Positions 1 through 8,764 of a DNA stretch of 64,000 bases are shown one piece after another; the first letter of the stretch is position 1, and each line of letters begins with the position of its first letter. The DNA comes from Negativibacillus sp. (GTDB lineage Bacteria > Bacillota > Clostridia > Oscillospirales > Ruminococcaceae). Under the pieces are notes generated by a model. That model was not told where the DNA came from. It was given only the letters and a program-made list of their open reading frames with translations, and ran no database searches. The position numbers were made by a program, and so were the translations under genes. Where the stretch lies: contig JAHHTY010000001.1 in NCBI GenBank assembly GCA_020024325.1, forward strand, positions 1-64,000, in the 5' to 3' direction.

Positions 1-79
1 AAAACCATGTAAATTCATTTATATATAATTTTATTTCGTAATTTTTAAGGTCAAATATATATATTATAATAAAACAATA

Positions 80-138
80 GAAAAGCCTTATCAAAGACTT
101 TTCCCTTCACTGTAGGTAATTCTTTGATAAGGCTTTTC
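80..138 (-). terminator. Intrinsic terminator of the merR-type gene
   Basis: A perfect 18-bp inverted repeat (arms 80-97 and 121-138, loop of about 23 nt) lies just past the stop codon of the regulator at 150. Read on the minus strand it is followed by a T-rich stretch (TATTGTTTTATT). The long loop is unusual but the stem is strong. Confidence 0.75.
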
Positions 139-149
139 CTCGTTGCTAA

Positions 150-968
150 CTATATTTCTACTAAAACTTGAATTTCTGTTAAAAATTCCTCTTCTTTAAT
201 CGTATCACGGTTATCAATCTCATACAGTTCAAACGGTGTACCACAAACTTTTATCCCATTTTTTTCGGCATATTGAAACATTTGCGATACATATTTTCCG
301 TTTTGCTCATAATTTCCCTTATAAAAATAGGATAGATACATACCGGTTGGAAGTTCAAGATTGCACTCATCAAAATCGTCGTCTACAACAAAAAACACTG
401 CATCATATACATTAGAAATTCCCGATTCTAGCTCCTTCATTGATAAAAAAGCACCAATGGCTTGATTCCCAAAATCGGGAATTTTTCCTTCGTATTTTCT
501 ATGTATTTTTTTCATTACAAAATCCATTTCTTCGTCCCTTGTAATGTGTTCACTCAGTTGGTAACATCGCCTAGCCTTCATTTCTTTAACTATAAATTCT
601 CCTGTTTTAATCTTTTGTGCTTTTGTAAGGCTGGTTATTCTGTCCTGAATGCGTTTTTCATTTTGAATCAGTTCCTTCATTTGCATATCAATCAACTTTT
701 GTTGGCGATGCAAAATTTCTAATGTATTTTTAATATCCTGTTTTTCTAAATACTCTTTGATTTGATTCATAGAGAAATTTAACCCTCGCAAATCTCGTAT
801 CATATTTAACTTATAGATATCTTTCAAACTATACATACGATACCCATTCCGATCTCGGTGAGGCTTTAAAATGCCCAAGCGCTCATAGTATCGAAGTGAA
901 TCAACTCCGATTCCATATATTTTTGATATTTCACTGATTTTATAGTAATCTTTCATTTCATTCTCCAT
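150..968 (-). CDS. MerR family transcriptional regulator with GyrI-like effector domain
   Basis: The protein is 272 aa. Residues about 6-75 are a MerR winged helix-turn-helix (YKISEISKIYGIGVDSLRYYERLGIL, with the family RYYE.GLL-type signature). A coiled dimerisation helix follows at about 78-120, then a C-terminal part at about 125-272 that resembles the small-molecule-binding GyrI-like/BmrR effector fold. Regulators of this layout usually sense amphipathic compounds and activate transport or efflux genes. It is divergent from the membrane protein gene at 1116. The intergenic region carries a 19-bp-spacer promoter typical of MerR activation, so that gene is the probable target. The ligand cannot be inferred. 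Confidence 0.88.
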   Translation of the reverse strand: MENEMKDYYKISEISKIYGIGVDSLRYYERLGILKPHRDRNGYRMYSLKDIYKLNMIRDLRGLNFSMNQIKEYLEKQDIKNTLEILHRQQKLIDMQMKELIQNEKRIQDRITSLTKAQKIKTGEFIVKEMKARRCYQLSEHITRDEEMDFVMKKIHRKYEGKIPDFGNQAIGAFLSMKELESGISNVYDAVFFVVDDDFDECNLELPTGMYLSYFYKGNYEQNGKYVSQMFQYAEKNGIKVCGTPFELYEIDNRDTIKEEEFLTEIQVLVEI

Positions 969-995
969 AATTTTATTCTTTCTCTTTTGGGCCTA

Positions 996-1026
996 TTGAC
1001 TCTAGTATTATACCATACTTTATCAT
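996..1026 (+). promoter_or_regulatory. MerR-type promoter with 19-bp spacer and central dyad
   Basis: TTGACT (996-1001) and TATCAT (1021-1026) are separated by exactly 19 bp instead of the usual 17. The spacer contains the inverted repeat AGTAT-N6-ATACT (1004-1008 and 1015-1019). An over-long spacer with the operator dyad inside it is the hallmark of promoters that MerR-family proteins activate by DNA distortion. It points toward the YitT-like gene and lies directly upstream of the divergent merR-type gene. Confidence 0.72.
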
Positions 1027-1115
1027 ATAGTGGTGAGCAAGAATACAGGCGTAGAATAAAATGATTGTTACGAATGATACTACGAGGAATAATAAATAAA
1101 CAGGAGGTCAAAAAC

Positions 1116-1766
1116 ATGGATCAAAATAAATTCATACAATACACTCGAAAATTAACAGATGGTTTTACTGCTTCAAGATTAACACTTATTCTGTTAGGTA
1201 CCGCAATACTGTCTTTCGGAATCTATAATATTCACCGCCCATCTCAAGTTACAGAAGGTGGTGTCCTTGGAATGATTTTGTTTCTCAATCATTGGTTTAA
1301 TATTCCGTCATCTGTCATTGCACCAATCTTGGACTTGACCTGTTACATATTTGCCTTTAAATATTTAGGAAGTTCTTTTATTAAATTCTCTATTTTTTCT
1401 AGTTTCAGCTTATCCGCATTTTTTCGTTTATGGGAGCAATTTCCTCCAATATTACCCGATCTTTCTTCAACACCATTACTTGCTTCCATTTTTGGTGGTT
1501 TATTTGTCGGCATGGGGGTCGGTTTAATTGTTCGTCAAGGTGGTTCCAGTGGAGGTGATGATGCTTTGGCTTTAATCATCTCAAAGTTAATGAATTGGAA
1601 ATTATCTCGTGCATATTTGATAACAGATTTAACGGTTCTTATTCTATCTCTTTCTTATATTCCTTTTAAGAAGATTGCTTTTTCTTTAGTTACAGTAACA
1701 ATCTCCTCTTTTTTAATTGATATCATCCAAAACTTTCGTTTTTCTTCTGCTGTAAAAGAAAATTAA
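1116..1766 (+). CDS. YitT/DUF161 family membrane protein
   Basis: A 216-aa integral membrane protein with five to six hydrophobic segments. The family pattern is visible as GVLGMILFLNHWFNIP and GGLFVGMGVGLIVRQGGSSGGDDALALI, which match the YitT (DUF161) repeat. It lacks the soluble C-terminal DUF2179 domain of full-length YitT proteins, so it is the short form. The start is the ATG at 1116 because AGGAGG sits 8 nt upstream; an in-frame ATG at 1065 has no ribosome binding site. The function of the family is unknown. Control by the divergent MerR-type regulator is inferred from the promoter at 996-1026. Confidence 0.82.
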   Translation: MDQNKFIQYTRKLTDGFTASRLTLILLGTAILSFGIYNIHRPSQVTEGGVLGMILFLNHWFNIPSSVIAPILDLTCYIFAFKYLGSSFIKFSIFSSFSLSAFFRLWEQFPPILPDLSSTPLLASIFGGLFVGMGVGLIVRQGGSSGGDDALALIISKLMNWKLSRAYLITDLTVLILSLSYIPFKKIAFSLVTVTISSFLIDIIQNFRFSSAVKEN

Positions 1767-1814
1767 CTTAGTTTAGATATCCTGCTCTCCGATATTTACA
1801 GTTGAGCCATCTTC

Positions 1815-1858
1815 AAAACAAAAGCAGAGATTCATTTTAGAATCTCTGCTTTTGTTTT
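1815..1858. terminator. Bidirectional intrinsic terminator
   Basis: A perfect 19-bp inverted repeat (1815-1833 and 1840-1858) with a 6-nt loop has an A-tract on one flank and a T-tract on the other. It lies between the convergent YitT-like gene (ends 1766) and the binding protein gene (ends 1863) and can serve both. Confidence 0.9.
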
Positions 1859-1862
1859 TTTC

Positions 1863-3851
1863 TTACTTTTGAGAAGCTGATTTATGTTCTTCAGCAATTT
1901 GTTTCATTTCTTCGGTTGTGTAACCATCTTTCTTTGTTTCCCAGTTTTTCATCTTTTCATTGATACTTCCATACATTGCATTCATCTTGCTGTATGGGTT
2001 AATCTTTGTCATGCACCAGGAAACATTATAGTTCAGTGGTAAAACCAAAACATGATCCAACAGATAAGCCTCTGCTTTTGCATAAGCTGCATATCTTTCG
2101 TCTAAGTCATCATGGATTGCATTTGCCTGCTCTACCAGAGAAGTATATTCTTTATATGTATCCAGCAATGCTTTGGTTTGCTCTGTTTCCTTCACATCAT
2201 TGATCTTAGACTGGCTCTTAGAATAATATGCGTTATCATATCCGTAAGTTTCCTGTCCCAGATAGTTCTGTGGGTCACCATAGTCTGCACCCCAACCATT
2301 GGTAGAAATTGAATGTAATTTAGGATCAAAAACTTCTTTTGATGCTTTAGTAACAAAAGTCTTTATATTTAATACCAAGAAATCGTCACCCAAGCTGTTA
2401 GAGAGAGTTTGTTTTAATACATTTGCACTATCTAATGCTACCTGGTTTGCACCTGAAATATAGTGATCCAAACCTACCGGGAAGGTAACTCCCTGAGCAG
2501 TCAATTCTTTCATTGCCTGTTCTTTATATTTCTTTGCTTTCTCTGCGTCCAGACGAACCATTTTTTCACCGTTCAACTCTGGCAATCCCAATTCTTCACG
2601 AACCAACTCTACATAATCTTTACCATCGGAGGTATAGATTAAGCCTTTCATGGTGTAATAGTTGTTTTCGCAGGTCATTGGATTTAAAGCATTTGTGCGT
2701 TTAAAATATTCAGAAAGATCCCATCCATAAAACAGTGCTTTTCTGAATGCTTCATTTGCAATGGCAGTATTCCAGTTTGTATCCGGTGTACCATCTTCTT
2801 TATTTTTACTATAATTAAAGTGAATCTGGTAAGAATATTTATCTGCCGGTTTTTCAACTAGGGACGAATACAGTTCATTGTCCTTATTAGAACTGATCGT
2901 TTTCAAGTTGCTTTCTGTTAATTCGACATAATCCACTTCACCGGTCTGATACAGCTGGAATGCAACGTCATTTGACTCTACCATTTTAATGGTAACTGTA
3001 TCAAACAAATTACACTCTTTATCCCAATAAGCAGGATTTTTGGTAAACTCTTTTTCATTTCCCTGAACATAAGAAGTCATGGTGTAGCAGCCATTGTACC
3101 ACATTGTTTCATTATTCATCGACTTGACACCATCAATACCCAGTTCATCCACCATTTTTTGTGACATTGGGAATAAGCACGCATAAGTTGCTACAGAATC
3201 AAAATATGGTTTAGGTTCAATACAACGATAAACTACTGTTAAGTCATCCGGAGTTTCCACACCAACCATTTCACGGAATTTGGAACCTTCTTCTGCTGTC
3301 AGAGCATACGCTTCTTCTTTAGAAAGATTTTTTGTATATTCGTAATATTCCCCTGCACCTTTAATCATCTCAATAGGCATAGAGGTATTAACTGAGTCAT
3401 TCTTATGGAAGTTCAGTACCCACTCCAAACTGGTTGCAAAATCCTGGGATACACAATCGGCTTTTTCCTCGCCATTTAAATTTACCCATTTTACACCATC
3501 ACGAAGATTGAAATTCCAAGTCAAACCGCCATCTTTTGTTTCCCATTTTTCCGCAAGTGCTGGCTTGAGGGCACCATGGCTGTCAACTTCGAGCAAACTT
3601 TCAACTAGATTGCAGAGATTTTCAAAGTCTGCCGCCAACTGGCTATACAGAATATTAAATGTCTCCAATTCTCTTGTTGCCAACTTTGGAATAACCAAAT
3701 TTTTTATTTCTTGGCTTTCCTTTTGCTCTTCTCCCTGTTTTTCAGAAGAATCGCCTGTTGTTTTTTCTTTTTCTTCACTTGTTGAGCATCCGCCAAAAAT
3801 CAGCGAAAAAATCAGCATCAAACTGACTAACCCCAAAAACCTTTTTTTCAT
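1863..3851 (-). CDS. ABC transporter substrate-binding lipoprotein, oligopeptide (SBP family 5) type, copy 1
   Basis: A 662-aa exported lipoprotein. A charged MKKR start and a hydrophobic stretch lead to the lipobox LIFGGC with Cys22, followed by a Ser/Glu/Lys-rich linker to about residue 50 and an OppA-like family 5 solute-binding domain. The segments LTWNFNLRDGVKWV and DYGDPQNYLGQETYG are typical of peptide-binding proteins. It is followed upstream by a close paralogue at 4201-6183, co-oriented, each with its own promoter and terminator. No permease or ATPase gene lies nearby, so it must use a transporter encoded elsewhere. The ligand is probably a peptide but is not proven. Confidence 0.9.
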   Translation of the reverse strand: MKKRFLGLVSLMLIFSLIFGGCSTSEEKEKTTGDSSEKQGEEQKESQEIKNLVIPKLATRELETFNILYSQLAADFENLCNLVESLLEVDSHGALKPALAEKWETKDGGLTWNFNLRDGVKWVNLNGEEKADCVSQDFATSLEWVLNFHKNDSVNTSMPIEMIKGAGEYYEYTKNLSKEEAYALTAEEGSKFREMVGVETPDDLTVVYRCIEPKPYFDSVATYACLFPMSQKMVDELGIDGVKSMNNETMWYNGCYTMTSYVQGNEKEFTKNPAYWDKECNLFDTVTIKMVESNDVAFQLYQTGEVDYVELTESNLKTISSNKDNELYSSLVEKPADKYSYQIHFNYSKNKEDGTPDTNWNTAIANEAFRKALFYGWDLSEYFKRTNALNPMTCENNYYTMKGLIYTSDGKDYVELVREELGLPELNGEKMVRLDAEKAKKYKEQAMKELTAQGVTFPVGLDHYISGANQVALDSANVLKQTLSNSLGDDFLVLNIKTFVTKASKEVFDPKLHSISTNGWGADYGDPQNYLGQETYGYDNAYYSKSQSKINDVKETEQTKALLDTYKEYTSLVEQANAIHDDLDERYAAYAKAEAYLLDHVLVLPLNYNVSWCMTKINPYSKMNAMYGSINEKMKNWETKKDGYTTEEMKQIAEEHKSASQK

Positions 3852-3885
3852 GTACTCTCCTCCTTATTGTGACATTATAAAAATT

Positions 3886-3916
3886 ATCAAAGGTAATTTT
3901 TACAAAAACCTTTGAT
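3886..3916 (-). promoter_or_regulatory. Inverted repeat in the 5' leader of the first binding-protein gene
   Basis: Perfect 9-bp arms ATCAAAGGT (3886-3894) and ACCTTTGAT (3908-3916) lie between the promoter (3963-3991) and the ribosome binding site, so they would be in the transcript. It could be an RNA stem-loop or an operator. I cannot assign a regulator, and the copy 2 gene does not show the same element. Confidence 0.4.
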
Positions 3917-3962
3917 TGACACCGTTTTTATTATTATATGCTTAGTATAAAAGTTTGGTATT

Positions 3963-3991
3963 ATTGTATCATCTAAATCTTTGTATGTCAA
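3963..3991 (-). promoter_or_regulatory. Sigma-A type promoter of binding protein copy 1
   Basis: On the minus strand TTGACA (3986-3991) is followed by a 17-nt spacer and TACAAT (3963-3968). It lies about 110 nt upstream of the start codon at 3851. The rest of the 349-nt gap between the two binding-protein genes is AT-rich and shows only this promoter, the leader repeat and the terminator of copy 2. Confidence 0.75.
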
Positions 3992-4146
3992 TAATCAATA
4001 GTATTTTTAAACTAAATAATTTATTTTTATATCTTATGTATATTTAAGTAGATTTCATCACAAATTTATTATATTTTTATAAATACTATTTTTATTCTCA
4101 AAAATTTACCTATTATTTTATAAATTCGTTTTTATTTTTACAACAA

Positions 4147-4182
4147 AAAAATAGAGATTCCAAATTTGGAATCTCTATTTTT
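4147..4182 (-). terminator. Intrinsic terminator of binding protein copy 2
   Basis: Perfect 15-bp arms (4147-4161 and 4168-4182) with the loop AAATTT are flanked by A and T runs, 19 nt past the stop codon at 4201. The sequence of the stem (GAGATTC core) resembles that of the terminator of copy 1, which fits a tandem duplication that included the terminator. Confidence 0.88.
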
Positions 4183-4200
4183 AGACTTATTTTATAAGGT

Positions 4201-6183
4201 TTAAGCTTTTTTTGCAGCTGCATGCTCTGATGCAAGGGTCTGTGCCTGTTCGGTTGTGTAACCGTCTTTGTTGGTTCTCCAGTTTTTCATCTTTTCATTC
4301 TGAATACCGAACATAGCATTCATTCTGCTGGTGTTGTCAATTCTGCTCAAGCACCAACCCTGCTGATAGTTTACAGGAAGAACCAGTGCATGGTCAAGCA
4401 AAAATGCCTCTGCTTTTGCATAAGCTTTATATCTTGCATCCATGTCATCAATAATTGCATTTGCTTCTTCTACCAGTTTTGTGTACTCTTTGTAAGTATC
4501 CAACAGAGCTTTGTTTTCTGGAGTTTCTTCGGTAATTTCATTGATGTAAGAGTAGTTCTCAGAATAGTATGCTTGTGGAGTTCCGTAAGTTTCCTGTCCC
4601 AGATAGTTCTGTGGATCACCGTAGTCTGCACCCCATCCATTATTAAGGATAGAATGGAGATGTGGCTGAATAACTTCAGAGTTTAATTTAGAAACATAGG
4701 TGTTGATGTTCAGAACAACATAGTCATCACCCAAGGACTGAGAGAATATTTGTTTCAAAACATTTGCACCATCCAGAGCGGTCTGAGAAGATGCTGGAAT
4801 ATAGTGGTCTACAACAACCGGGAAAGTAACGCCCAAAGCAGACAATTCTTCCATAGCCTGTTTCTTATACTGCTCTGCTTTTTCTTTGTTCAGTCTTGCC
4901 GGTGTTTTACCGTTGATTTCCAGACCTAATTCTTTTGCTACAAGCTCGGTGTATTCTGTACCGTCAGAGGTGTAAACAAGACCTTTCATGGTGTAGAAGT
5001 TGTTTTCGCTGTTCATTGGGTTAATAGCATCGCTTCGTTTCCACAGGTCGGTCAAATCAAGACCATAGTACCAAGAACGTCTAAATGCTTCATTTGCAAT
5101 AGCAGTGTTCCAGTTTGTATCTACTGTACCATCTGGTTTTTTCTTATTAAAGTTGAAATGATACTGGAAGGAGTATTTGGATGCAACACCTGGTACCATG
5201 TAATCATGGAATTCGTGTCCTTCATTCTCGCTAATTGTTTTGATATTGCTTTCTGTCAGGTCGCAGTAATCAACTTCACCGGACTGATACAGCTGGAATG
5301 CAATATCTGCGGATTCTACCATCTTGATGGTAACAGTATCAAACAGGCTGCATTCTTTATCCCAGTACATTGGGTTTTTTTCCAGAACCTTTTCATTACC
5401 CTGAATGTAGGAGGTCATTGTGTAGCAGCCGTTATACCACATTGTTTCATTGTTCATGGATTTAACAGCCTCTGCACCGCCCAGCTCATCAATCATACCC
5501 TGAGCCATTGGGAACAGACAAACATATGTGCCAACTGTGTCAAAATATGGAGTTGGGTTGATACAAGTGTAAACAACTGTATGGTCGTCTGGTGTTGCAA
5601 TGCCAACCATTTCACGGAATTTAGAACCTTCACCTGCTGTCAATGCATAAGCTTCTTCTTTAGAAAGGCTCTTTGTATATTCGTAATATTCTTCTGCACC
5701 TTTAATCATTTCAAATGGCATAGAAGTGTTTGCAGAGTCATTCTTATGGAAGTTCAGAACCCATTCCAAACCGGTTGCAAAGTCCTGAGCTGTGCAGTCT
5801 GCTTTTTCCTGTGCATTCATATCTACCCATTTTACACCGTCACGGAGATTGAATGTCCAGGTTAAACCGCCATCTTCAGTACCCCATTTTTCTGCAATAC
5901 CCGGCTGGAGCTTACCGTAACTGTCTACTTCCAGCAAACCATCAACCAAGTTACACAGGGTTTCATGGTCTTCCAGTCTTTGACTATACAGCAGGTTAAA
6001 TGTTTCAAGCTCTCTGGTTGCAAGTCTTGGGTAAACTAAATCTTTAATTTCGTCTTTATTCTGTGCGCTTGCTTCCCCAGAACCGCTCTCCCCTACTGTT
6101 TCTTCGTTAGAACCCCCACAGCCTGTCAACAGCAATGCTGCTGTTAATCCAAGTGCAAGAATTCTGCTCATTGTTTTTGTCAT
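4201..6183 (-). CDS. ABC transporter substrate-binding lipoprotein, oligopeptide (SBP family 5) type, copy 2
   Basis: A 660-aa paralogue of the 1863-3851 protein. The two align end to end, with long shared stretches such as LATRELETFN.LYSQ, TIKMVES.D.AFQLYQ and NGWGADYGDPQNYLGQETYG. The lipobox LLLTGC has Cys22. The ligand-facing half has diverged more than the framework: for example 'NELYSSLVEKPADKY' in copy 1 corresponds to 'HEFHDYMVPGVASKY' here. The pair may therefore bind different peptides. It has its own TTGACA/TATTAT promoter. As for copy 1, no membrane or ATPase subunit is encoded in the window. Confidence 0.9.
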   Translation of the reverse strand: MTKTMSRILALGLTAALLLTGCGGSNEETVGESGSGEASAQNKDEIKDLVYPRLATRELETFNLLYSQRLEDHETLCNLVDGLLEVDSYGKLQPGIAEKWGTEDGGLTWTFNLRDGVKWVDMNAQEKADCTAQDFATGLEWVLNFHKNDSANTSMPFEMIKGAEEYYEYTKSLSKEEAYALTAGEGSKFREMVGIATPDDHTVVYTCINPTPYFDTVGTYVCLFPMAQGMIDELGGAEAVKSMNNETMWYNGCYTMTSYIQGNEKVLEKNPMYWDKECSLFDTVTIKMVESADIAFQLYQSGEVDYCDLTESNIKTISENEGHEFHDYMVPGVASKYSFQYHFNFNKKKPDGTVDTNWNTAIANEAFRRSWYYGLDLTDLWKRSDAINPMNSENNFYTMKGLVYTSDGTEYTELVAKELGLEINGKTPARLNKEKAEQYKKQAMEELSALGVTFPVVVDHYIPASSQTALDGANVLKQIFSQSLGDDYVVLNINTYVSKLNSEVIQPHLHSILNNGWGADYGDPQNYLGQETYGTPQAYYSENYSYINEITEETPENKALLDTYKEYTKLVEEANAIIDDMDARYKAYAKAEAFLLDHALVLPVNYQQGWCLSRIDNTSRMNAMFGIQNEKMKNWRTNKDGYTTEQAQTLASEHAAAKKA

Positions 6184-6287
6184 TGAATTTTTCCTCCTTA
6201 GATATTCTCACATATTTACACGTTTATATGTAAAAATTATATAACAAATTATTTTTTTATTTTTAACACTTCGATTACCCGTAGACC

Positions 6288-6316
6288 ATAATATCAACAT
6301 TTTATTTTTATGTCAA
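6288..6316 (-). promoter_or_regulatory. Sigma-A type promoter of binding protein copy 2
   Basis: Minus-strand TTGACA (6311-6316), a 17-nt spacer and TATTAT (6288-6293) lie about 105 nt before the start codon at 6183. The position relative to the start is nearly the same as for copy 1. Confidence 0.75.
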
Positions 6317-7109
6317 TATTGACTAATCATTTTCTCCTTTAGATATATTTTTAGTAAAATATACTGTATATTTTGTCAAAAAAAATAACATTTGTTCTAT
6401 TTAATATTCACTATAAATTATAATTTTGGTTAAAATGTATATGTTTTTCTTTTATTCTATATAAATAGTATTTAAAATATTTCACCCTCCATTGAAATAT
6501 ACCAGCAAAAGTACTCATAAAATAGGTTGTTTTTGGTAATTTTATATAAAAGTTTGTTCCATCTACCTCCTTCGTTCCAGATTTTTCCTCTCGTTTCTTG
6601 ATATTTCCACATAAAACAACACATCTTTTAATTCTGTTCCATATCTTTAACAGGTTATCATTTAGATAATTTCCGATATATTTTCTGCTCTGTCAATTTT
6701 ATATTTTCTATGCCGAAAAAGAAACTTTCTTTCTTCATTCTTTCAGTTTTTATATTGGAACACTATATCATTAAACCGCATTTATTTTTTAACTTTTTAC
6801 TAAAGCAAGCTGTATTTTATTGTAATGGAATTCCTTTCATCAAGTAAATACAAACTTTGCGGTTTTATCGCTATACCCCTATCTTTTTTTCTTCTACAAT
6901 ATAGAATTTCAATATTTTCTGTATTTGCTCTTAACTGTTCATACAGTTTTTTCTACAATATTTTGCTACAATTCAAATATATTTTTGCATCTTCTACTTC
7001 TATCTGATTTCATAAAAAGACCTTCTATCTATTTTGGTGTATTCATTAAGCTGTTTCTAACCTAAATACAAAAAGTTTTTCGCTATAGATATTTTTCACA
7101 TTAAAGCAT

Positions 7110-7214
7110 TTACTCTATTGATGCAATAATAGAAGATACTGAAAATGCTATCGGTAGTTTCTCTATCATTTTTTCTGTATATACAGAATCCTTATCTAAA
7201 CATTCGTTTAGCAT
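7110..7214 (-). CDS. Possible 34-aa small protein (weak candidate)
   Basis: ATG at 7214 is preceded by AAAGGA at about 10 nt and opens a 34-codon frame. It has a charged N-terminal half (MLNECLDKDS...EKMIEK) and a hydrophobic C-terminal half (LPIAFSVSSIIASIE), ending in TAA. The composition is more protein-like than the other frames in this gap. There is no known family, no clear promoter and no neighbour on the same transcript. It may be a gene remnant or chance. Confidence 0.2.
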   Translation of the reverse strand: MLNECLDKDSVYTEKMIEKLPIAFSVSSIIASIE

Positions 7215-7257
7215 AATAACATCATCCTTTAACAAAAATACCCTTACAGTAAAATAG

Positions 7258-7287
7258 GCAATACTGAGGCTTTTGCCTTAGTATTGC
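7258..7287. terminator. Stem-loop, probable terminator of the sigma/anti-sigma operon
   Basis: Arms 7258-7270 and 7275-7287 pair over 13 positions with one G-T wobble and a 4-nt loop. It is about 100 nt past the anti-sigma stop codon at 7385. The T-tract is weak on both strands, so termination is probable rather than certain. Confidence 0.55.
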
Positions 7288-7384
7288 TTATTTATTAGAA
7301 AATCATCATTTATTGTTATAAATTAAGGATTTTGTGGATTATGGTTCTACAAACACTCAACTTAGATTGTGTAATTTCCCTTCT

Positions 7385-8764
7385 TTATTGTAAATATAAA
7401 TCTCCTCGAGTGGTTACAGAACCTTCTGTTAAGGTTGTAGTTAGAATATAATTGATTTTTCCTTGTTCAGAATAGCCCTCAATCACCTGAACATTTTCTG
7501 CTGAAAACTCCTGACCATTTACCATTGGCAGGAACGCACCGGCTTCTACCTGTTCTTTTGTAAACCACACACTGGTTACTACAGTACAGCTGCTTGCCCC
7601 GGAACGATATAAATCGAACAATTCTCCCTGCTGAGAAAACTGAGCTCCCTGCACCGGATTACTTAAATCGGTCAAATTATACTCTATGACACGGACCATC
7701 TGTGATTCTTCATCGGAAGTAACAGCAAACAAGTAATGATCGCCGGTAATAATTTGTGCATCGGTCGGCAGTTGTATTGAAGCGGTTTGCTTTTGATCCT
7801 TATCATATACAACAGTCTTTCCATTCTGCGCCGAATAAGATAAGCTTCCGTTTTTTAAAGAATATTCTTGCTCATCTGCCGGCGGTTCACTATCCTCTAT
7901 TGCTTCAGCCATATTTTCCGATATCCCCTGTGCCTCCAAAGCAAACTGCACAGCTTCCGAATTTTCTTCTTTTGCTGATTCTTTTTCGCTTGCTTTTTCT
8001 TGGGACAAAGCGGCTAAAATCTTTTGATGAAGTTGCTCTCTTGGTTCTGACTCTGCCTTTTTTTCAGCGTCAGGATGTTCGGCCATTCGTTCCTGTAACT
8101 TTTCTTGTTGAACAGTTTGTTCCTCCGGCTGTTTTGCCTTTTCATCTTGCTTTGGCAATTCTTGTTGTTCTGATTTTTGAAGATCTGCCTGCTGTTCAAG
8201 CTGCTGTGGTGCACTTGCTACTTTTGGAACAGCCTTCTGTTTTCCCATTAGCAGTTTACTTTCAGATTTTTGTTCTTCTTTTTCTGACATCTTTGAGTCT
8301 GAGTCCATTTCCTGTGGTGCAGCATTTTCAACTACCATGTCTGCTGTTTTCATGGGTTCTTTCATCTTCCAATATACAGCCGACAATCCCACTGCCAGCA
8401 CCAATGTGCAAGCTATTGCCCATCTATGTTTCTTTGCCCCAACCGAAACCACCTTGTTTTGCTGTTTCTGATTTATTTCTTCATTCAGTGGGAAGTCAAT
8501 TCGCTTGCCCATTTTTTTCTCTTGGGCAGCTTCTTGTTGCTCTAAAAATGGTTCTTCTAAATTTGGTTCAGCAAAAATCTGGCGATCTCCCTCTCCTGCA
8601 CAGATTTTATTCCAAATATTTTCTGCACTCAGGCTTTCGGGAAGCGGTGGGCAAGAAACTTTTGAAAAACAGTTTTTAAAATATTCCTGTTCCCTCAATA
8701 ATTCCTCTTCTTCCTCCGGGGTTAAAGGGGTTTCATCCTCTATTATTTTCTTGTTCTCTGTCAA
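7385..8764 (-). CDS. Membrane-anchored anti-sigma factor-like protein with Gln/Glu/Lys-rich region
   Basis: A 459-aa protein with a single membrane segment at about residues 114-132 (RWAIACTLVLAVGLSAVYW). The acidic N-terminal 110 residues would be cytoplasmic and the rest outside. Residues about 150-275 are a repetitive Gln/Glu/Lys/Ala-rich linker. The C-terminal part from about 300 (YSLKNGSLSYSAQNGKTVVYD...) resembles blades of the secreted beta-propeller domain found in clostridial proteins, but only a short part is present before the stop. The start overlaps the end of the ECF sigma gene by 4 nt, which is the normal arrangement for a sigma and its cognate anti-sigma factor. The anti-sigma role is inferred from topology and coupling, not from a recognisable zinc-binding motif. 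Confidence 0.65.
   Translation of the reverse strand: MTENKKIIEDETPLTPEEEEELLREQEYFKNCFSKVSCPPLPESLSAENIWNKICAGEGDRQIFAEPNLEEPFLEQQEAAQEKKMGKRIDFPLNEEINQKQQNKVVSVGAKKHRWAIACTLVLAVGLSAVYWKMKEPMKTADMVVENAAPQEMDSDSKMSEKEEQKSESKLLMGKQKAVPKVASAPQQLEQQADLQKSEQQELPKQDEKAKQPEEQTVQQEKLQERMAEHPDAEKKAESEPREQLHQKILAALSQEKASEKESAKEENSEAVQFALEAQGISENMAEAIEDSEPPADEQEYSLKNGSLSYSAQNGKTVVYDKDQKQTASIQLPTDAQIITGDHYLFAVTSDEESQMVRVIEYNLTDLSNPVQGAQFSQQGELFDLYRSGASSCTVVTSVWFTKEQVEAGAFLPMVNGQEFSAENVQVIEGYSEQGKINYILTTTLTEGSVTTRGDLYLQ

Larger units (their letters stand above)
6184..7384. other. 1.2-kb AT-rich region without a convincing gene
   Basis: Apart from the promoter at 6288-6316 and the hairpin at 7258-7287, no reading frame here has a ribosome binding site together with protein-like composition. 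Short frames on both strands are Phe/Ile/Tyr/Ser-rich, as expected by chance in very AT-rich DNA. The best candidate is a 34-codon minus-strand frame (7110-7214), listed separately. The stretch may be decayed coding DNA, but I cannot recognise an ancestor. Confidence 0.5.

Noticed and set aside
5158..5865. 235-codon plus-strand frame antisense to binding protein copy 2
   Set aside because: It mirrors the codon structure of the real lipoprotein gene on the other strand; Cys/His/Phe-rich product, no ribosome binding site.
6825..7007. 60-codon plus-strand hydrophobic frame in the AT-rich gap
   Set aside because: Composed mostly of Phe/Ser/Ile/Leu/Tyr codons from T-rich DNA, with no ribosome binding site and no promoter.
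7756..8679. 307-codon plus-strand frame antisense to the anti-sigma gene
   Set aside because: A consequence of the Gln/Glu/Lys repeats on the coding strand, giving Leu/Phe/Pro-rich nonsense.
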